The notes: generated from the sequence alone by a model not told the origin. A stretch of 64,000 nt of DNA from CADEDV01 sp964412375 (GCA_964412375.1 CAYPOD010000012.1:31864-95863); one strand, 5' to 3'. Shown: positions 47,998 through 59,714, counted from the stretch's first letter. Translations and numbers: made by a program.

Positions 47998-49650
47998 ATG
48001 CTTCAAAAGATCAATCCTGCTTCCACCCCGGCCTGGGCTTCCCTGCAAGCACATGCAGCCACCATGAAAAGTGTTCATATGAAAGACTTGTTCCAAAATG
48101 ACCCGGACAGGTTTAAAAAATATTCCCTGTGTGAAAAGGATATTGTCTTTGACTACTCTAAAAATATCATTATTGATAAAACCATTCAGTTGTTGCTTAA
48201 GCTGGCTTATGAGTGCAAACTGAAAGAAGGCATTGAAGCCATGTTCAACGGCGCACTTATTAATGAAACAGAACACCGGGCTGTGCTGCATACTGCCCTT
48301 CGCAATTTTTCAAAAGAACCGGTTTACACACAGGGAGAGAATGTGATGCCGCTGGTAAAGAAAGTGCTGCGAAAAATGAAAAGCTTTTGCGATGCAGTGC
48401 ATAGCGGCAAACACAGGGGCTATACCGGAAAGAGAATTAAATACATTGTGAATATCGGAATCGGCGGCAGTGACCTTGGACCTCTGATGGTGACAGAAGC
48501 CCTGCGGCCATACAAACTGGAGGATATTGAAACTTTTTTTGTTTCCAATGTGGATGGTACGCATATCGTCGAAACATTAAAAAAAGTAAACCCGGAAAGA
48601 ACACTGTTTCTCATTGCTTCCAAAACCTTCACCACCCAGGAAACCATGACCAATGCCCACACGGCAAGAGAATGGTTTCTGAAAAAAGCGAAAAAGGAAG
48701 AGCATATCGCCAAACATTTTGTGGCCCTCAGCACCAATGAGACCGAAGTAGTGAAATTCGGTATTGATAAGAAAAACATGTTTGAGTTCTGGGACTGGGT
48801 GGGTGGCCGTTATTCACTTTGGAGTGCTATCGGTCTCTCCATTGCATTGACCATCGGTTATAAAAATTTTGAGCAACTGCTGAAAGGCGCCCATGAAACG
48901 GATAAGCATTTTCGTAATTCGCCTTTTGATCAAAATATACCGGTAATGATGGCATTGATAAGCTTGTGGTATATAAACTTTTTTGGCGCACAAAGCGAAA
49001 CCATTTTACCCTACGACCAGTATATGCACCGCTTTGCCGCTTATTTTCAGCAGGGCAACATGGAAAGCAATGGCAAAAGCATTGACAGGAACGGTGAAGT
49101 TGTTGACTATAACACAGGCCCTGTCATCTGGGGTGAACCCGGCACCAACGGACAACATGCTTTTTACCAGCTCATTCACCAGGGCACTTTACTTATTCCC
49201 GGAGATTTTATAGCACCGGCGCAAACACATAATCCTGCCGGCGATCACCATGCCATCCTGTTGAGTAACTTTTTTGCACAAACAGAAGCGCTGATGAATG
49301 GCAAAACAGAAGAAGAAGCTGAAAAGGAAATGGAAAATGCGGGACTGAGCAACGAAGAAATTGCCCGGCTCCTGCCCTACAAAGTGTTTGCAGGAAATAA
49401 ACCCACCAATTCTATACTTGTTAAAAAGATCACTCCTCATTTATTGGGCCAGTTGGTTGCATTGTATGAACACAAAATCTTTGTTCAGGGTGTGATATGG
49501 AATATTTTCAGCTTTGACCAGTGGGGTGTGGAACTTGGTAAACAATTAGCCAAAAAAATATTGCCGGAACTGCAAAACGAGGAACAAGTCAGCAGCCATG
49601 ATGCATCTACCAACGGGCTTATCAACGCTTATAAAAAAATGAAAAAGTAA
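47998..49650 (+). CDS. pgi: Glucose-6-phosphate isomerase
   Basis: This 550-residue enzyme is full length. The sugar-phosphate binding motif G-I-G-G-S-D-L-G-P is near residue 155. Both PROSITE-type signatures are present (near 270: G-G-R-Y-S-L-W-S-A-I-G-L-S; near 495: F-D-Q-W-G-V-E-L-G-K). Catalytic Glu is in G-N-M-E-S-N-G-K and His in G-T-N-G-Q-H. It converts glucose-6-phosphate to fructose-6-phosphate in glycolysis. It begins 3 bp after the threonine aldolase stop, suggesting an operon. Confidence 0.97.
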   Translation: MLQKINPASTPAWASLQAHAATMKSVHMKDLFQNDPDRFKKYSLCEKDIVFDYSKNIIIDKTIQLLLKLAYECKLKEGIEAMFNGALINETEHRAVLHTALRNFSKEPVYTQGENVMPLVKKVLRKMKSFCDAVHSGKHRGYTGKRIKYIVNIGIGGSDLGPLMVTEALRPYKLEDIETFFVSNVDGTHIVETLKKVNPERTLFLIASKTFTTQETMTNAHTAREWFLKKAKKEEHIAKHFVALSTNETEVVKFGIDKKNMFEFWDWVGGRYSLWSAIGLSIALTIGYKNFEQLLKGAHETDKHFRNSPFDQNIPVMMALISLWYINFFGAQSETILPYDQYMHRFAAYFQQGNMESNGKSIDRNGEVVDYNTGPVIWGEPGTNGQHAFYQLIHQGTLLIPGDFIAPAQTHNPAGDHHAILLSNFFAQTEALMNGKTEEEAEKEMENAGLSNEEIARLLPYKVFAGNKPTNSILVKKITPHLLGQLVALYEHKIFVQGVIWNIFSFDQWGVELGKQLAKKILPELQNEEQVSSHDASTNGLINAYKKMKK

Positions 49651-49711
49651 CTGCTGCCCAAAGACAGTTCATTTCATTACAGTTTTGCCGGAAAACTTCT
49701 TACATTGGCTG

Positions 49712-50977
49712 ATGCTTAGCCGAAGTATCCGCAAATGGGACCTGGTGTTACTGATGATCAACAGTGTGATCGGGGCCGGTATCTTTGGTTTACCTTCTAA
49801 AGTCTTCGCCTTATCGGGAGTATACAGCATCGCCGCCCTTTTCGTTTGTGCCATCGTGGTATTTATCATCATTCTTTGTTTTGCAGAAGTGGGCAGCCGT
49901 TTCAGCCAAACCGGCGGACCTTATGTTTACACACTGGAAGCATTTGGACGTTTCCCTGCATTCCTGATGGGCTGGTTGCTGTTGCTTTCCCGCATCGTCA
50001 CTTTTGCCGCATTGCTCAACCTGCTGGTTATATACCTGTCATTCTTTTCACCTTTTTTTGCCGACAAAACAGCAAGGGGGGCTACCATGCTTTTGATCAT
50101 TGGCACGTTGGCCTGGATCAATCATATCGGTGTAAAAAACACAACCCGTGTCAACAACATGCTTACAGTGGCAAAAATGTTGCCGTTGCTGCTTTTTATT
50201 GTTGTTGGTCTTTTTTATGTGCAACCCGGATCTTTACAAACTACTACCCCTCCTGCTTTTTCAAATTTTTCGGCTTCTGTTTTTTTGCTGGTCTTTGCCT
50301 TTACCGGTTTTGAGTCGGCAGTGGTCAGCACAGGTGAAATAAAAGAACCACGAAAAACATTACCCTTTGCCCTTGTTTTATCGGCCCTGATCATTGCGGT
50401 ATTCTATGCGCTGATCCAGGTGGTTTGTATCGGCACTTTGCCGGGGTTGGCCACTTCGGAAAAACCGTTGGCCGAAGCAGCTTATCTGTTTATGGGAAAA
50501 AATGGCGGTAATCTTATTGCCCTGGGTGCTGTGATATCCGTTACCGGCACTCTTAATGCTATCATGCTGATCGGGTCAAGACTGCCATTTGCGTTGGCAC
50601 AGGAGAAACAGTTCCCTTCTTTTTTTGCGGCTGTTCATCACCGCTACCTCACTCCCGTCCGGTCGCTTTGGTTTTTTGCTGCAATCACTGCGATCGTCAC
50701 TATTTCAGGAAGTTTCATTTCTTCTGTCACCATCAGCACCATTACCAAAGTGCTGATCTTTTTGGTGGTTTGTGCCACTTTGCTGCAATTGCGCAGGAAA
50801 AAAACAACAACAGAATATTTCAAACTCCGCTATGGAGTTCCGCTGGCCATTACCGGTATCCTGCTGACCTTATGGTTGCTGACCAGCACCAACTTTAAAG
50901 AGATACAGGATGTTTCAATTGTACTGCTAGCCGGTGCTGTACTTTATGGCTTGTGGCATTTCAGCAAAAAAAAGTAG
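49712..50977 (+). CDS. APC superfamily amino acid permease
   Basis: I chose the ATG at 49712 (421 residues); a TTG at 49685 would add nine residues but is less likely. The protein has about twelve membrane helices. The APC substrate-site motif is on helix 1 (N-S-V-I-G-A-G-I-F-G-L-P) and F-A-F-T-G-F-E-S is on helix 6. It should import an amino acid with H+ or exchange it. It lies 61 bp downstream of pgi and 23 bp upstream of a methyltransferase gene. Confidence 0.9.
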   Translation: MLSRSIRKWDLVLLMINSVIGAGIFGLPSKVFALSGVYSIAALFVCAIVVFIIILCFAEVGSRFSQTGGPYVYTLEAFGRFPAFLMGWLLLLSRIVTFAALLNLLVIYLSFFSPFFADKTARGATMLLIIGTLAWINHIGVKNTTRVNNMLTVAKMLPLLLFIVVGLFYVQPGSLQTTTPPAFSNFSASVFLLVFAFTGFESAVVSTGEIKEPRKTLPFALVLSALIIAVFYALIQVVCIGTLPGLATSEKPLAEAAYLFMGKNGGNLIALGAVISVTGTLNAIMLIGSRLPFALAQEKQFPSFFAAVHHRYLTPVRSLWFFAAITAIVTISGSFISSVTISTITKVLIFLVVCATLLQLRRKKTTTEYFKLRYGVPLAITGILLTLWLLTSTNFKEIQDVSIVLLAGAVLYGLWHFSKKK

Positions 50978-51000
50978 CTTAGACCATTCAAAAAAACTTC

Positions 51001-51663
51001 ATGGCTGAAGAACAACATGGCCCGGACCCAAAGGAACTGGCTGCCCAGTTAAGAAAACCATCCGGTGAATTCGGAACTATTGTTGGCAACAACATGAACG
51101 AGGTCAACAATACATTGTATGACCTGGTGCTTGACTGTATGCAACTAAAAAAAGGGTATGCTATTCTTGAAATAGGATTTGGTAATGGCAAATTGTTTGA
51201 CAAACTATTTGCTATTGACAATGGTCTGCATATTTCCGGGCTTGATTACTCTGCCGATATGGTGAATGAAGCCATAGAAAATAACCGGCATCATATCAGC
51301 AGCGGCAATATGGAGCTGAAACAGGGCAACAGCGATGCCATTCCTTTTCCTGATAATTCGTTTGATAAAATATTTTGCTGCAATGTTATTTATTTCTGGG
51401 ATATGCCATCTGCTCATTTAAAAGAGGTGCATAGGGTGCTAAAGCCCGGCGGAATTTTTTATGCAGGATTTCGTAGCCGCAGTTCTATGCAGGGATTTCC
51501 TTTCACACAGTATGGTTTTACACTTTATGAAGAACCCGAATGGGTACAGGTGATAACCGAAAATGGTTTTAGCCACAGTTTTTCAAAAGAAAGCCGGGAA
51601 AACCTGGATATGGAAGAAGGCAGTTTTGTGTTGTCTGCATTTTGTGTGGCAGCAAAGAAATAA
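51001..51663 (+). CDS. Class I SAM-dependent methyltransferase
   Basis: This 220-residue protein has the Methyltransf_11-type fold. Motif I is I-L-E-I-G-F-G-N-G-K near residue 57, the acidic position is in I-S-G-L-D-Y-S, and D-A-I-P-F-P-D-N-S-F-D-K-I near 115 supplies the adenine-binding turn. H-R-V-L-K-P-G-G is near 145. The substrate is unknown; UbiE-like proteins and small-molecule methylases share these features. It converges on parC with a 15-bp gap, and no clear terminator is seen between. Confidence 0.88.
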   Translation: MAEEQHGPDPKELAAQLRKPSGEFGTIVGNNMNEVNNTLYDLVLDCMQLKKGYAILEIGFGNGKLFDKLFAIDNGLHISGLDYSADMVNEAIENNRHHISSGNMELKQGNSDAIPFPDNSFDKIFCCNVIYFWDMPSAHLKEVHRVLKPGGIFYAGFRSRSSMQGFPFTQYGFTLYEEPEWVQVITENGFSHSFSKESRENLDMEEGSFVLSAFCVAAKK

Positions 51664-51678
51664 CACACAACCTGTTCC

Positions 51679-54204
51679 TTATTCAAAAAGCCTGGGTTGT
51701 TGATTTTCTCCCTGTTGCTTCACCCATTCCATTTCCACACTCTTGCTATAGTCAACCAGTTTGGCGCCAACCGCTTTCCAACCCATCACTTCCACCATCT
51801 TTGCAATTTTGAACTTTGCCTTTCTCACCTGCGAACCCCTGCCCTGCTGCACTGCTAAAATCGGCTCTTCATCCGTTGTCACCGCTTCCACAAAATTTCC
51901 TTTGCCTTCTTTAATGAACATGAACTTTGATTTGAGTGTGGTCGTTTCAATTTTAAAACGTTTCACTGTGTATTGTTTCTTGTCGTTATCCACATACACT
52001 GCAGTGATGATCTTTTCGGGATCAAACTTTCCGATATGCAATACTTTATCCACATCAAATTTCTGTGTCATTTCCTGGTCTGTGATCTCATAATAACCGT
52101 CATTATAGATCACCAATATCCTGTCTTCCCCTTCAAAAACGCCAAGATAGATTCCTTTTTCCTCCGTACTCAGACGGCCGAATTTTTCATCAAACCACAT
52201 CTTTTTGCCCGCAAGAGTTGCTTTACCGGCTTCTTTTAATTTTACACCGTCTGCCTTGATAGGATACTTTGTTACGGTGATTCCTTTGCTGGCCCTGCCG
52301 GTTATTTCCAGTTCAGCAAAATTATACTCAAGTTCTTTCTTATGTGCCTTACTGCCCGGGGTGAGCATGATTTTTACAATTTCTGCTTCCCCGTTTGGAT
52401 TTACACTCAGGTAATGCACTTTACTTCTTTCATGTTCTTTTGCAAGAAAATAATCTTTATCTCTTGTGACCCCTGTAACATTAAACCTTTTGGCAAAACT
52501 CTTACCGTTGCTGCCATCCATATATATCATGTTATAGGTGGTGCGTTCATCATTCTTCTGAAAAACGGCCACATGCAAAATATCTTTTCCTATGAATGTC
52601 TTATCACTCACCTTGACCACTTTCATCACCCCGTTCCTGGCAAAGGCAATGATATCGTCAAGATCAGAGCATTCAAACAGGAATTCATCTTTCTTTAAAC
52701 CGGTTCCGATAAATCCTTCTTCCCGGTTTACATAGATCTTGGTGTTGGCAATGGCCACCTGTTTAGCCTCGATCACTTCAAACTGTTTGATCTCAGTTTT
52801 TCTCTCCCGGCCTTTGCCATATTTTTTCAGCAAATTTTCATAATAGGCCACCGCATAATCCACCAGGTTAGCAAGATCATGTTTCACCTGTTTGATATCG
52901 GCCTCCAGTCCTTTTATCTGGTCATTCAGCTCGTCAATATCCAGCTTATAGATACGACGAACCGGCTTTTCTGTTAGTTTGACTATATCCTCCCTGGTTA
53001 TAGATCTCTTCAGTTGTTTTTTGAAAGGAACAAACGCTTTGTCAATTGCCTCCAGCACTTTATCCCATGTTTCATGCTTTTTCTCCAGCTCTTTGTAGAT
53101 CTTTTCTTCGAAGAAGATTTTTTCCAATGACGTATAATGCCATTTCTCCTGCAATTCCGCCAGTTTGATCTGCAACTCCTTTTCCAGCAGGTCTTTTGTT
53201 TTATCAGCAGAAATTTTGAGTAAATCCTGCACACCCAAAAACTGCGGTTTCAAATCCACGATGACACAGGCATTGGGTGAAATGGAAATTTCGCAGTCGG
53301 TAAATTTATATAAGGCATCAATAGTGATGTCGGGAGAAATGCCAGCCGCCAGATCAACCTGTATCTCCACCTCGGCTGCAGTATTGTCCGTCACCTTCCT
53401 GATCTTGATCTTTCCCTGGTCATTTGCTTTTACGATGGATTCCATCAGTTGTGAGGTAGTAACACCATACGGCACACTTTTGATCAACAGGGTTTTCTTA
53501 TCCAGTTCCTCAATATGTGCCCGCACTTTCACCTTACCACCCCGCTTGCCATTGTTGTAATCGGTTACGTCAATCATCCCGCCTGTCTGGAAATCGGGAT
53601 AAAGCTCAAAACGTTTTCCTCTCAGATATTTTATGGATGCTTCGATCAGTTCACAGAAATTATGCGGTAATATTTTGGTGGACAAACCCACTGCAATTCC
53701 ATCAGCGCCTTGCGCCAGCAGCAAAGGAAACTTCATGGGCAGTGTTACCGGTTCATTTTTGCGGCCATCATAACTCAGTTGCCATTCTGTTGTTTTATTA
53801 TTAAAAGCCACTTCAAGTGCAAACTTGCTGAGTCTTGCTTCAATATATCTTGCCGCAGCTGCATCATCACCAGTCCTCACATCACCCCAGTTACCCTGTG
53901 TGTCAATCAAAAGGTCTTTCTGGCCCATGTTCACCAATGCATCACCGATAGATGCATCGCCATGCGGGTGATATTGCATAGCCTGCCCGATGATATTAGC
54001 CACTTTATTGTACCGGCCATCATCCATCTCCTTCATCGCATGAAGAATGCGGCGCTGCACCGGTTTCAGGCCATCTTCCACCGCCGGCACGGCTCTTTCC
54101 AAAATCACATAAGAAGCATAATCGAGGAACCATGTCTTATACTGACCATGTAATCCTGAATCATTATTTGTAATCTCCGTTAATTTATTCTTTGCTGCAC
54201 TCAT
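51679..54204 (-). CDS. parC: DNA topoisomerase IV subunit A
   Basis: This 841-residue type IIA topoisomerase A subunit has catalytic Tyr120 (A-A-A-R-Y-I-E) and the D-G-L-K-P-V-Q-R-R-I-L region at residues 44-54. It also has H-P-H-G-D near 80 and a long coiled-coil gate (about 370-470). The C-terminal half carries gyrase-A-like beta-propeller blades. With ParE it decatenates daughter chromosomes. It is the last gene of a six-gene unit headed by parE, with four unrelated genes between; the gap to the preceding gene is 3 bp. Confidence 0.95.
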   Translation of the reverse strand: MSAAKNKLTEITNNDSGLHGQYKTWFLDYASYVILERAVPAVEDGLKPVQRRILHAMKEMDDGRYNKVANIIGQAMQYHPHGDASIGDALVNMGQKDLLIDTQGNWGDVRTGDDAAAARYIEARLSKFALEVAFNNKTTEWQLSYDGRKNEPVTLPMKFPLLLAQGADGIAVGLSTKILPHNFCELIEASIKYLRGKRFELYPDFQTGGMIDVTDYNNGKRGGKVKVRAHIEELDKKTLLIKSVPYGVTTSQLMESIVKANDQGKIKIRKVTDNTAAEVEIQVDLAAGISPDITIDALYKFTDCEISISPNACVIVDLKPQFLGVQDLLKISADKTKDLLEKELQIKLAELQEKWHYTSLEKIFFEEKIYKELEKKHETWDKVLEAIDKAFVPFKKQLKRSITREDIVKLTEKPVRRIYKLDIDELNDQIKGLEADIKQVKHDLANLVDYAVAYYENLLKKYGKGRERKTEIKQFEVIEAKQVAIANTKIYVNREEGFIGTGLKKDEFLFECSDLDDIIAFARNGVMKVVKVSDKTFIGKDILHVAVFQKNDERTTYNMIYMDGSNGKSFAKRFNVTGVTRDKDYFLAKEHERSKVHYLSVNPNGEAEIVKIMLTPGSKAHKKELEYNFAELEITGRASKGITVTKYPIKADGVKLKEAGKATLAGKKMWFDEKFGRLSTEEKGIYLGVFEGEDRILVIYNDGYYEITDQEMTQKFDVDKVLHIGKFDPEKIITAVYVDNDKKQYTVKRFKIETTTLKSKFMFIKEGKGNFVEAVTTDEEPILAVQQGRGSQVRKAKFKIAKMVEVMGWKAVGAKLVDYSKSVEMEWVKQQGENQQPRLFE

Positions 54205-54207
54205 AAT

Positions 54208-54561
54208 TTATTTCTTTCCGATTTCGCCTAAATGAGTATACTTAAATCCATTTGCATATTTCAAACCGTAGCCGAACATCCTGTCCATTGAAGAATGACC
54301 AAACAACACGATCCCGGTTTGCTGAAGCAATACATTATTCAATATCCAACCCGCTGCAAAAACAGCTATGGCTATTCCTTTATGATGAAACAAATTGTAG
54401 CTGATCGCCCCGATCCTGTTGCCTGCTGCATAGCCGGCCATACTTATATCGGGGCCAAGAAACAGCAGCAGGTACCACCACCATTCTACCCCAAACAAGG
54501 AAAGGGCATAAATACTGATACCGAACATTGCTGCTTCTTCCAATTTCAATACATTCTTCAT
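54208..54561 (-). CDS. DUF4260 family small membrane protein
   Basis: This 117-residue protein has about three or four hydrophobic helices and the family-type segments L-E-E-A-A-M-F, F-L-G-P-D-I-S-M-A-G-Y and the C-terminal H-S-S-M-D-R-M-F-G-Y-G-L-K. It is predicted to be in the inner membrane; its function is unknown. It lies 1 bp from the DUF1835 gene and 3 bp from parC, so it is embedded in the topoisomerase operon. Confidence 0.85.
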   Translation of the reverse strand: MKNVLKLEEAAMFGISIYALSLFGVEWWWYLLLFLGPDISMAGYAAGNRIGAISYNLFHHKGIAIAVFAAGWILNNVLLQQTGIVLFGHSSMDRMFGYGLKYANGFKYTHLGEIGKK

Positions 54562-54562
54562 C

Positions 54563-55414
54563 TTAATTCGTTTTTTCAGCCTCTATAGCCGCTTCGGGCT
54601 GCTTTGTACCGGCCAATTTTACATCAAATTCTTTCCAGCCTTTGCTCAGCTCACCTGACACTTCCACTTTACCGGTTTGGATGAGTTCTTTCATCCGCCA
54701 CATCACAAAAACATCACCTGTCTTTATTTTCATCCGGTGCAGGGTATTGGTGAGCACCCTTGTTGCTTTCTGCCATTCTGATGTGATGTTTTTCAGTATC
54801 TCACTGTCATAGAATGTTTCATCTTTTCCAACAATTTTTTTGCCGCCTTCCAGTATCCGAACAACAGCATTTTCATTAACCAGCTTTTCCCATTCATCCG
54901 GGTCCACTTCAAATTCACTCAGGGTTACCGGGCGGCAAAGTTTTTTTGCTTTCAAAAACTCCTTAGGTTGAATTTCATGAAGCCAGGAGGGATAGAATAT
55001 CTGTCCTTTTTCGTTGATGAAAGGCAGGTTGTTCATATATAGTACCATCACCCTTCCCTGGAATTCTTTCAACTGCGGCATCAGCCAGTAATAGCCGCAC
55101 ACATCATGCTGGTTCTGCCCCATCCATATCCAAACCTGCTCTGTTGAGTTTGCCGCCAATTTTTCTTTAATCTCCTTCACCGTTTGCCTGTCATCAAAAC
55201 TCCCTGCTAATGCTTCCTTGTAAGGCGATCCCTGTAATAAAGCTTTCCACCATTCCACTCTTGCATTCCACCCTTCTTCGGTATCAATACCTGCTAGCGG
55301 TCCAACAGCGAAATCATCTTTGATCTGCAACACTTCACCGTCAAGCGATTCATCCAGTTCTATCACCTGCTGCATCAATGCCACCTCCGATTCATTAAAT
55401 ACGATATGTATCAT
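54563..55414 (-). CDS. DUF1835 (DUF3658-like) domain protein
   Basis: This 283-residue cytoplasmic protein begins M-I-H-I-V-F-N-E-S-E and has the family's G-E-V-L-Q-I-K-D-D-F-A-V-G-P-L segment near residues 26-40. It also has W-I-W-M-G-Q-N-Q-H-D-V-C-G-Y-Y-W near 94. The C-terminal part (about 170-270) resembles the helical DUF3658 extension, with a late W-R-M-K-E-L-I. No catalytic motif is evident and the role is unknown. It overlaps the upstream FkbM gene by 4 bp, implying coupled translation. Confidence 0.85.
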   Translation of the reverse strand: MIHIVFNESEVALMQQVIELDESLDGEVLQIKDDFAVGPLAGIDTEEGWNARVEWWKALLQGSPYKEALAGSFDDRQTVKEIKEKLAANSTEQVWIWMGQNQHDVCGYYWLMPQLKEFQGRVMVLYMNNLPFINEKGQIFYPSWLHEIQPKEFLKAKKLCRPVTLSEFEVDPDEWEKLVNENAVVRILEGGKKIVGKDETFYDSEILKNITSEWQKATRVLTNTLHRMKIKTGDVFVMWRMKELIQTGKVEVSGELSKGWKEFDVKLAGTKQPEAAIEAEKTN

Positions 55415-56166
55415 ATTGCTTTGTCTTTATGCATAAAAATAAAATCACCATGTAATTCCGTTACTCCCTCCACTACCCTTTCCAGTTTTTTCCCGTTCAA
55501 CTGGTACTTTATAAAATCATTACCGGCCAATAATTTCTCAACAGCCTGTTTTTGATCTCCCCATGTTTCTAATTGAATAATGGGTTTAAACTTCAATAAT
55601 ACAGGCATGATCTCGGGCAGTACGACAACCTCATATCCTTCAATATCACATTTGAAATAATCAATTCGTTCAAATCCTGCAAAGAGTTCTGCAGCTTTTA
55701 CCATCTCTGCTTCAAACGAAAATTCATGCTGCTCAGGCTTTGTTCCTTTATCATCATCATGCACCTGCGACAATCCTGCCCGCAAATATCCAAAACGGGA
55801 AGGTGTCACCATGTGGATTTTCTTATTTTCTTTCCCCAATGCATAGGGCACAAATTGTACATTACTGCGCCGACGGGTTGCCCATTTTACAATTTTCATA
55901 TACAAAGGCACCGGTTCAATGGCGATGACCTTACCCCCGGGGCCGGTCCAATTAGAAAAAAGTTTGGTATAATAGCCAAGATTAGCCCCAAGATCAACAA
56001 TATGATCTCCTTTTCTTATCAGTTTATGAACGTAATAATGATACTTATACATGTAATTTCTTTTTAGCCAACCAACCCGATATGCCAAAAAGAAGCCCCG
56101 GTTCAGCATTTTCAGATACTGCTCCTCACCCAACAACCTGAACAGGATTTTTTTGATGGCCTGCAT
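55411..56166 (-). CDS. FkbM family SAM-dependent methyltransferase
   Basis: This 251-residue protein has motif I V-D-L-G-A-N-L-G-Y-Y near residue 58, I-A-I-E-P-V near 81, and the FkbM Y-F-K-C-D-I-E-G-Y-E block near 168. P-I-I-Q-L-E-T-W follows near 190. It probably O-methylates a sugar or small molecule. It lies between the TylF-like gene (2-bp gap) and the DUF1835 gene (4-bp overlap) in the parE-parC unit. The other FkbM protein, at 22796, is only distantly similar and belongs to a glycan locus. Confidence 0.88.
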   Translation of the reverse strand: MQAIKKILFRLLGEEQYLKMLNRGFFLAYRVGWLKRNYMYKYHYYVHKLIRKGDHIVDLGANLGYYTKLFSNWTGPGGKVIAIEPVPLYMKIVKWATRRRSNVQFVPYALGKENKKIHMVTPSRFGYLRAGLSQVHDDDKGTKPEQHEFSFEAEMVKAAELFAGFERIDYFKCDIEGYEVVVLPEIMPVLLKFKPIIQLETWGDQKQAVEKLLAGNDFIKYQLNGKKLERVVEGVTELHGDFIFMHKDKAI

Positions 56167-56168
56167 AG

Positions 56169-56903
56169 TTATGCGGTTGGCTTTTTGATCTTCACAGCGA
56201 GAAACAAGTAATTATTAGCAGCGCCAATCACTTCATAGTTGACATAAAAACTTTCGGTAAAAATCTGGAAGGCCCTGAACTCATGGGTGGGCACCGCAAA
56301 TTCATCAAACAAAATGATGTCACCATCATTCAGAAAACGATACAACTGAGAAAAAACAAAGATGGTAGAGCTGAACAGGTCAGCATCCATGTGAATGAGC
56401 TTTCTCCTGTTGCTTTTATACCCGTCAAGAAAATGTACCAGCGTATCCTGGAAAAGTCCTTTATAAAAACCAGCCCGTGTATCTGTTACATTGATGGATT
56501 CCAGCGTGGCTGCCATAGAGCCTTTTCCAAAAGGACCAAAAGCTTCAGGTAATCCTTCAAATGTATCAAACCCGAAAAATTTTGATTCAGTGTGGGTGTT
56601 ATGCGCCAGCCACCAGCGAAAAGAACTGCCGCTGCTGACTCCAAATTCAAAATAATCTATTGCATCTTTGCTTAATCCCTCAACCCGGCTCACTTCTTCA
56701 TAAAGCGTATAACGGCGGTTGTAATCCCATTTCCGCTGGTACCAGTCGTTGTACCCGGTCACTTTTGTCCTGCTCCTCCACCTGCTAAGCTTAGACATAT
56801 AAAGCAGGTTGGAAAAAAAACCGCTGAAAGGTTCCGTGAGCCCATGCAGTCTCCACCGCATGAACAGGGATTTTGTTTTACGTATGACTCCTAGCTTTGA
56901 CAT
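56169..56903 (-). CDS. TylF/MycF-like SAM-dependent methyltransferase
   Basis: This 244-residue protein has motif I Y-F-E-F-G-V-S-S-G-S-S near residue 84 and F-G-F-D-T-F-E-G-L-P-E near 109. The metal-binding D-A-D-L-F-S-S-T near 177 and I-L-F-D-E-F near 200 are typical of TylF/MycF sugar O-methyltransferases. A Mg-dependent methyl transfer to a sugar or glycolipid hydroxyl is plausible. It begins 3 bp after parE and is followed by an FkbM enzyme, making a methyltransferase pair inside the topoisomerase operon. Confidence 0.85.
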   Translation of the reverse strand: MSKLGVIRKTKSLFMRWRLHGLTEPFSGFFSNLLYMSKLSRWRSRTKVTGYNDWYQRKWDYNRRYTLYEEVSRVEGLSKDAIDYFEFGVSSGSSFRWWLAHNTHTESKFFGFDTFEGLPEAFGPFGKGSMAATLESINVTDTRAGFYKGLFQDTLVHFLDGYKSNRRKLIHMDADLFSSTIFVFSQLYRFLNDGDIILFDEFAVPTHEFRAFQIFTESFYVNYEVIGAANNYLFLAVKIKKPTA

Positions 56904-56906
56904 GAT

Positions 56907-58817
<1,911 letters not shown>

Positions 58818-58859
58818 TGCTCACTCTTGTTTTTCAGAGATATTATTGCCGTTTCGCTG

Positions 58860-58867
58860 CGAATTTA
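58860..58867 (-). promoter_or_regulatory. Candidate promoter -7 variant (TAAATTCG) for the parE operon
   Basis: The minus strand reads TAAATTCGC. It is one base off TAnnTTTG and is identical in core to the element before the cytochrome gene. No TTTG is present at the right distance. The rest of the 231-bp gap to 59048 shows nothing else convincing. Confidence 0.3.
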
Positions 58868-59048
58868 GCGGATTGCAAATAAATCAGGCTGCCTGATTTT
58901 CAGCGGTTGCAGTTTTCCACAGGTATCAAGACAGTGTGGACAAGTTTGCAAATGCAGCATTGGTACTAAATAAAAAAAATCAGCCTTCTGCTTTGAATTT
59001 TTTGGCCGATCATATAGAATGGAGGAAATCACAAACGGACATTCAAGA

Positions 59049-59633
59049 TCACAGATTGGCCAGTATTTCTTTTACACTGGGTCTCTTTTTATAGTCGGTG
59101 TTGAAAAAACGGTAGGTGATATTGAATTCTTTATCTACCACGTAAACAGCCGGCACCGGCAGGCTGCGCCCATTTTTACCATTGATTTCTTCAATATCAA
59201 TTCCCCCGTTTTTGTATCGGGCTGTATTGTTTTCCGACAATTGGTATTCCACTTTATAGGCCTTCATGATCTTCAAACCTTCATCATGAATGATGGAATA
59301 CCCAGCACTGGTTTTCTCAACTGTTTTGGCAACTGATTCGGGTTTCTCCGGTGTGATGGCCAGCAGTGTAGCGCCTTTTTCTGTAACCAGTTGGAGGGAA
59401 TCTTCCAGTTGCTTCAGGTAGCGGCTGCAATAGGGACACCAATGCCCGCGGTAAAACACCAGCACTACTTTCCCTTTTTTCAATAACTCCTTTAGCCTGA
59501 TGTCATTTTTGTTTTGGTCTGTTCCTTTGAAATCCGGCGCTTTGGAATTAATGAATAAACCTTCCGGGGCCTCTTGTGCAAAAAGAATATGCCCCACCAG
59601 CAGAAAAGCAATAAGAGAAATCCCGTACTTCAT
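59049..59633 (-). CDS. Exported AhpC/TSA-type redoxin
   Basis: This 194-residue protein has a signal peptide (residues 1-20, F-A-Q) and a thioredoxin-like domain with G-H-W-C-P-Y-C (Cys66, Cys69). That fits a periplasmic peroxiredoxin-like or thiol-oxidoreductase protein. The late cis-Pro context is L-P-V-P-A-V-Y-V-V-D near residue 161. It may reduce peroxides or recycle disulfides in the envelope. A perfect TAAATTTG element is 18 bases upstream of the start codon. Confidence 0.85.
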   Translation of the reverse strand: MKYGISLIAFLLVGHILFAQEAPEGLFINSKAPDFKGTDQNKNDIRLKELLKKGKVVLVFYRGHWCPYCSRYLKQLEDSLQLVTEKGATLLAITPEKPESVAKTVEKTSAGYSIIHDEGLKIMKAYKVEYQLSENNTARYKNGGIDIEEINGKNGRSLPVPAVYVVDKEFNITYRFFNTDYKKRPSVKEILANL

Positions 59634-59650
59634 AAAATATGATTCAATAA

Positions 59651-59658
59651 CAAATTTA
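59651..59658 (-). promoter_or_regulatory. Candidate promoter -7 element (TAAATTTG) for redoxin
   Basis: Exact TAnnTTTG match on the minus strand, implying a short leader of about 12 nt. It is one half of a divergent promoter region with 59707-59714. Confidence 0.5.
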
Positions 59659-59706
59659 TAAATATGTAATTAATTCATCACTTCATTAACAAAACATTAT
59701 TTGTAT

Positions 59707-59714
59707 TACATTTG
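59707..59714 (+). promoter_or_regulatory. Candidate promoter -7 element (TACATTTG)
   Basis: Exact TAnnTTTG match on the plus strand, 35 bases before the start of the 88-aa membrane protein gene. Confidence 0.45.

Noticed and set aside
49685..49711. TTG start for the amino acid permease
   Set aside because: An ATG nine codons later leaves the first helix intact and is the more usual start.
58974..59048. Possible small gene or terminator between parE and the redoxin gene
   Set aside because: The stretch is AT-rich, has no convincing hairpin with a T run and no protein-like frame.
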